DNA of 5,945 nucleotides from Phycisphaerae bacterium (GTDB taxonomy: Bacteria > Planctomycetota > Phycisphaerae > UBA1845). Where the stretch lies: positions 1 to 5,945 of the forward strand of contig JANQGB010001359.1 in assembly GCA_028277545.1 (NCBI GenBank), in the 5' to 3' direction. The notes beneath the pieces were generated by a model. The model saw nothing but the letters and a program-made list of their open reading frames with translations, did no database searches and was not told the DNA's origin. Position 1 is the stretch's first letter; every line of letters begins with the position of its first letter. A program made the position numbers and the translations under genes. This document shows positions 5,503 to 5,945 of this stretch, piece by piece.

Positions 5503-5945
5503 TCACAACACTTCCTCCGCAAGGTTGAGCTCGTTCATCAGATCGTCTATTTCAGTGTCCAGCTCGTCCAGCAAAGCTTCGTTCCAGCCGGAATCGAGGC
5601 TACAGGCCAGCGTCGCTTCGACCACCGAGATTTCGTCAGCAATGGCCTGCCATTCAGCCTCCTCCTCATCGAAGCTACGCGATAAGACCACTAGAAGTCC
5701 ATCCTGCGAGCCGGGCTGTGTCGGAGGCGAGATTCTGTCCGGGGAGGACGAAGTCCAGATGGCCAGCCCTGCTGCCAGCACCAGGGAGGCAGCCGCTGCG
5801 AACGTCGATACGAATCGATAAACCGAGCCGGATGGTCGGGCAGCCAAGCGGGCTGCCTGACTGCTCAACTCGGCGCGGAGCCTGGCCTTGACTCGGTCGA
5901 GATCCGCCGCCACCGGCGGGCTCGGGTCCCGGTTTGCCAGCCAGG
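5503..5945 (-). CDS. Single-pass membrane protein with acidic cytosol-distal tail, 5'-truncated by the window edge; possible anti-sigma-like protein
   Basis: I do not recognise a family. The frame is open to the right edge of the window, so the true start probably lies outside. A GTG at 5913 is the first start-type codon visible, but ten further sense codons (W-L-A-N-R-D-P-S-P-P) precede it in frame. Counting from that GTG, residues 1-32 are Arg-rich and amphipathic, about 33-54 form one hydrophobic transmembrane segment, and 55-136 are strongly acidic, with helical stretches near 81-104 and 110-136. The Arg-rich side suggests the N-terminus is cytosolic and the tail is outside. No Cys/His zinc motif is visible. 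The stop lies 38 nt before the preferred start of the Spy-like gene, so the two are probably cotranscribed. In many planctomycete-type clusters such a small membrane protein sits between an ECF sigma gene and a Spy-like gene; if so here, its sigma gene is outside the window. That role is inferred. Confidence 0.75.
   Translation of the reverse strand, partial: WLANRDPSPPVAADLDRVKARLRAELSSQAARLAARPSGSVYRFVSTFAAAASLVLAAGLAIWTSSSPDRISPPTQPGSQDGLLVVLSRSFDEEEAEWQAIADEISVVEATLACSLDSGWNEALLDELDTEIDDLMNELNLAEEVL

Noticed and set aside
1..5945. CRISPR array, tRNA, rRNA, transposon ends or integration sites
   Set aside because: I saw no spaced direct repeats outside the coiled-coil coding repeats, no cloverleaf-like sequence and no transposase reading frame.

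Overview
The window is GC-rich, and every gene I can support lies on the minus strand, reading from the right edge to the left. Three things together suggest a planctomycete-like bacterium (Planctomycetota or a relative): an ECF sigma factor whose last helix carries the VKWNVFQARKKLK pattern, small single-pass membrane proteins next to sigma factors, and a very long Ala/Glu/Gln/Arg coiled-coil protein. This is an inference from style; the window has no rRNA or other phylogenetic marker.

Layout in transcription order. (1) 5945-5503: the C-terminal part of a single-pass membrane protein, cut by the window edge. (2) 5464-4706: a secreted, almost wholly helical protein of the Spy/CpxP or 'periplasmic metal sensor' style with a His-containing tail. 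These two probably share an operon that starts outside the window. (3) 4705-4552: an intergenic gap with two perfect inverted repeats and a sigma70-like promoter with a consensus -35 box, pointing at the next genes. (4) 4551-3886: an ECF sigma factor. (5) 3889-3311: its probable membrane anti-sigma factor, joined by an ATGA overlap. (6) 3271-2147: a secreted protein built from STN (secretin/TonB short N-terminal) type modules. A 10-codon mini-ORF fills the gap between (5) and (6). (7) 2146-1825: a 322-bp gap with a perfect 10-bp hairpin and an AT-richer stretch. (8) 1824 to beyond position 1: an open frame of at least 608 codons encoding a long coiled coil followed by a disordered acidic Ala/Pro-rich tail. 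It has no stop inside the window.

Working model: sigma, anti-sigma and STN protein form one translationally coupled operon. In TonB-dependent signalling (FecA/FecR/FecI) an STN domain on the outer-membrane receptor talks to the periplasmic part of the anti-sigma factor. Here a soluble STN-type protein with no beta-barrel sits in the same operon, so it may be the periplasmic partner of this anti-sigma factor. That is the most interesting idea in the window, and it is an inference. The membrane protein plus Spy-like pair just upstream looks like a second envelope-stress style cassette. The coiled-coil gene appears to be a separate unit.
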